Origin: an uncultured Kineothrix sp.
GTDB lineage: Bacteria; Bacillota; Clostridia; Lachnospirales; Lachnospiraceae
NCBI GenBank assembly: GCA_910587275.1
Contig: CAJUMD010000081.1
Coordinates: 1-15,608 of the forward strand
Direction: 5' to 3'
Length of the DNA: 15,608 bases
Position 1 is the stretch's first letter; each line of letters starts with the position of its first letter. Below the pieces are notes generated by a model. That model was not told where the DNA came from. It was given only the letters and a program-made list of their open reading frames with translations, and made no database searches. The translations under genes were made by a program, and so were the position numbers. Of the stretch, positions 15,289-15,608 are shown piece by piece.

Positions 15289-15356
15289 GGGGAGCACACC
15301 TCCTGAATGCCGTTTGGTATTGGATGCCCGTTGTATGCAGCGGGGCTGTTGGTTTT

Positions 15357-15385
15357 ATTGTAAGGGAAACCGGAGGGTTTGGCAA
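15357..15385 (-). promoter_or_regulatory. Sigma-A promoter of the LacI-type sensor gene
   Basis: On the minus strand, TTGCCA (15385-15380), a 17-base spacer and TACAAT (15362-15357) each match the consensus at five of six positions with ideal spacing. Transcription would begin near 15350, giving a leader of about 60 bases before the ATG at 15288, with AGGAGG at 15304-15299. Confidence 0.7.
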
Positions 15386-15608
15386 GCCCTCCCGTGCTGG
15401 GTAAAAAATGGTGTAATGGTAACAGTTCAGCCTGAAATGTTATGTTTAGACAGACGCACGGACGGGAAAATTTTGCGGGACGGCGGCAGCGGAATTTCCT
15501 GTCCCGGTTTTCCGTGCACTTATTTCGGCTGGGAGTTTCTAAGCAGAATGTGAAAGGCTGTCACTGGCTACGGTCGCCCTCTATCGGCATCCATGCCGAA
15601 TCGGGCTA
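15386..15608. other. Intergenic stretch without a supported gene; contains inverted repeats
   Basis: All frames I followed here are short or overlap the promoter, and none resembles a known protein. There is a nested inverted repeat: GCACGGA (15456-15462) with TCCGTGC (15511-15517), enclosing CGGGAC (15476-15481) with GTCCCG (15501-15506). Near the window edge lies a tight palindrome TCGGCAT-CC-ATGCCGA (15584-15599). Neither is followed by a T-tract. The segment may be upstream regulatory DNA or the edge of a repeat or mobile element that continues beyond 15608. Confidence 0.35.

Noticed and set aside
1..15608. tRNA, rRNA, CRISPR arrays and transposase genes
   Set aside because: I saw no cloverleaf-like sequence, no regularly spaced repeats and no transposase or integrase motifs on either strand.

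Overview
The window looks like a chromosomal segment of a gut-type clostridium, most likely Lachnospiraceae. The reasons are strong AGGAGG-type ribosome binding sites, tight gene spacing, sigma-A-like promoters, carbohydrate phosphorylases, and a periplasmic-binding-protein-like sensor ending in a GGDEF linker of the kind common in that family. This assignment is an inference, as no rRNA or other marker gene is present.

Region 1 (1-2061, + strand) is visibly AT-rich. It carries the last codons of an ABC ATPase and two ABC-2 type permeases, forming one tightly coupled exporter operon. Region 2 (2145-6390, + strand) is much more GC-rich. It holds the two halves of a heterodimeric ABC exporter followed by a macro-domain (ADP-ribose) protein, and is closed by a strong intrinsic terminator. 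The second exporter gene is split by a single-base deletion between its membrane domain and its ATPase domain. By motif analysis that subunit supplies the Walker site of the only catalytically complete ATP site, so the exporter is probably inactive as sequenced.

Region 3 (about 6391-13693, + strand) is a three-gene carbohydrate operon: a GH94 disaccharide phosphorylase (911 aa), a larger and more divergent clan GH-Q phosphorylase (970 aa), and a GH30 beta-glycosidase (450 aa). None has a signal peptide, so the set should act in the cytoplasm on imported beta-linked oligosaccharides. The simplest reading is that the large phosphorylase shortens oligosaccharides and the GH94 enzyme cleaves the remaining disaccharide, both giving sugar 1-phosphate, while GH30 removes linkages they cannot cut. 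A beta-1,3/1,6-glucan (laminarin or yeast type) substrate is a reasonable but unproven hypothesis. The leader has a candidate promoter with a palindrome in its spacer, two direct repeats just upstream, and a possible 28-codon leader ORF.

Region 4 (13694-15608) has a convergent minus-strand gene for a LacI-type sugar-binding sensor that lacks a DNA-binding domain. It breaks off about ten residues into a GGDEF domain, so it is probably a truncated diguanylate cyclase or sensor. It has a very good sigma-A promoter (15357-15385). The remaining 15386-15608 has no gene that I can support.
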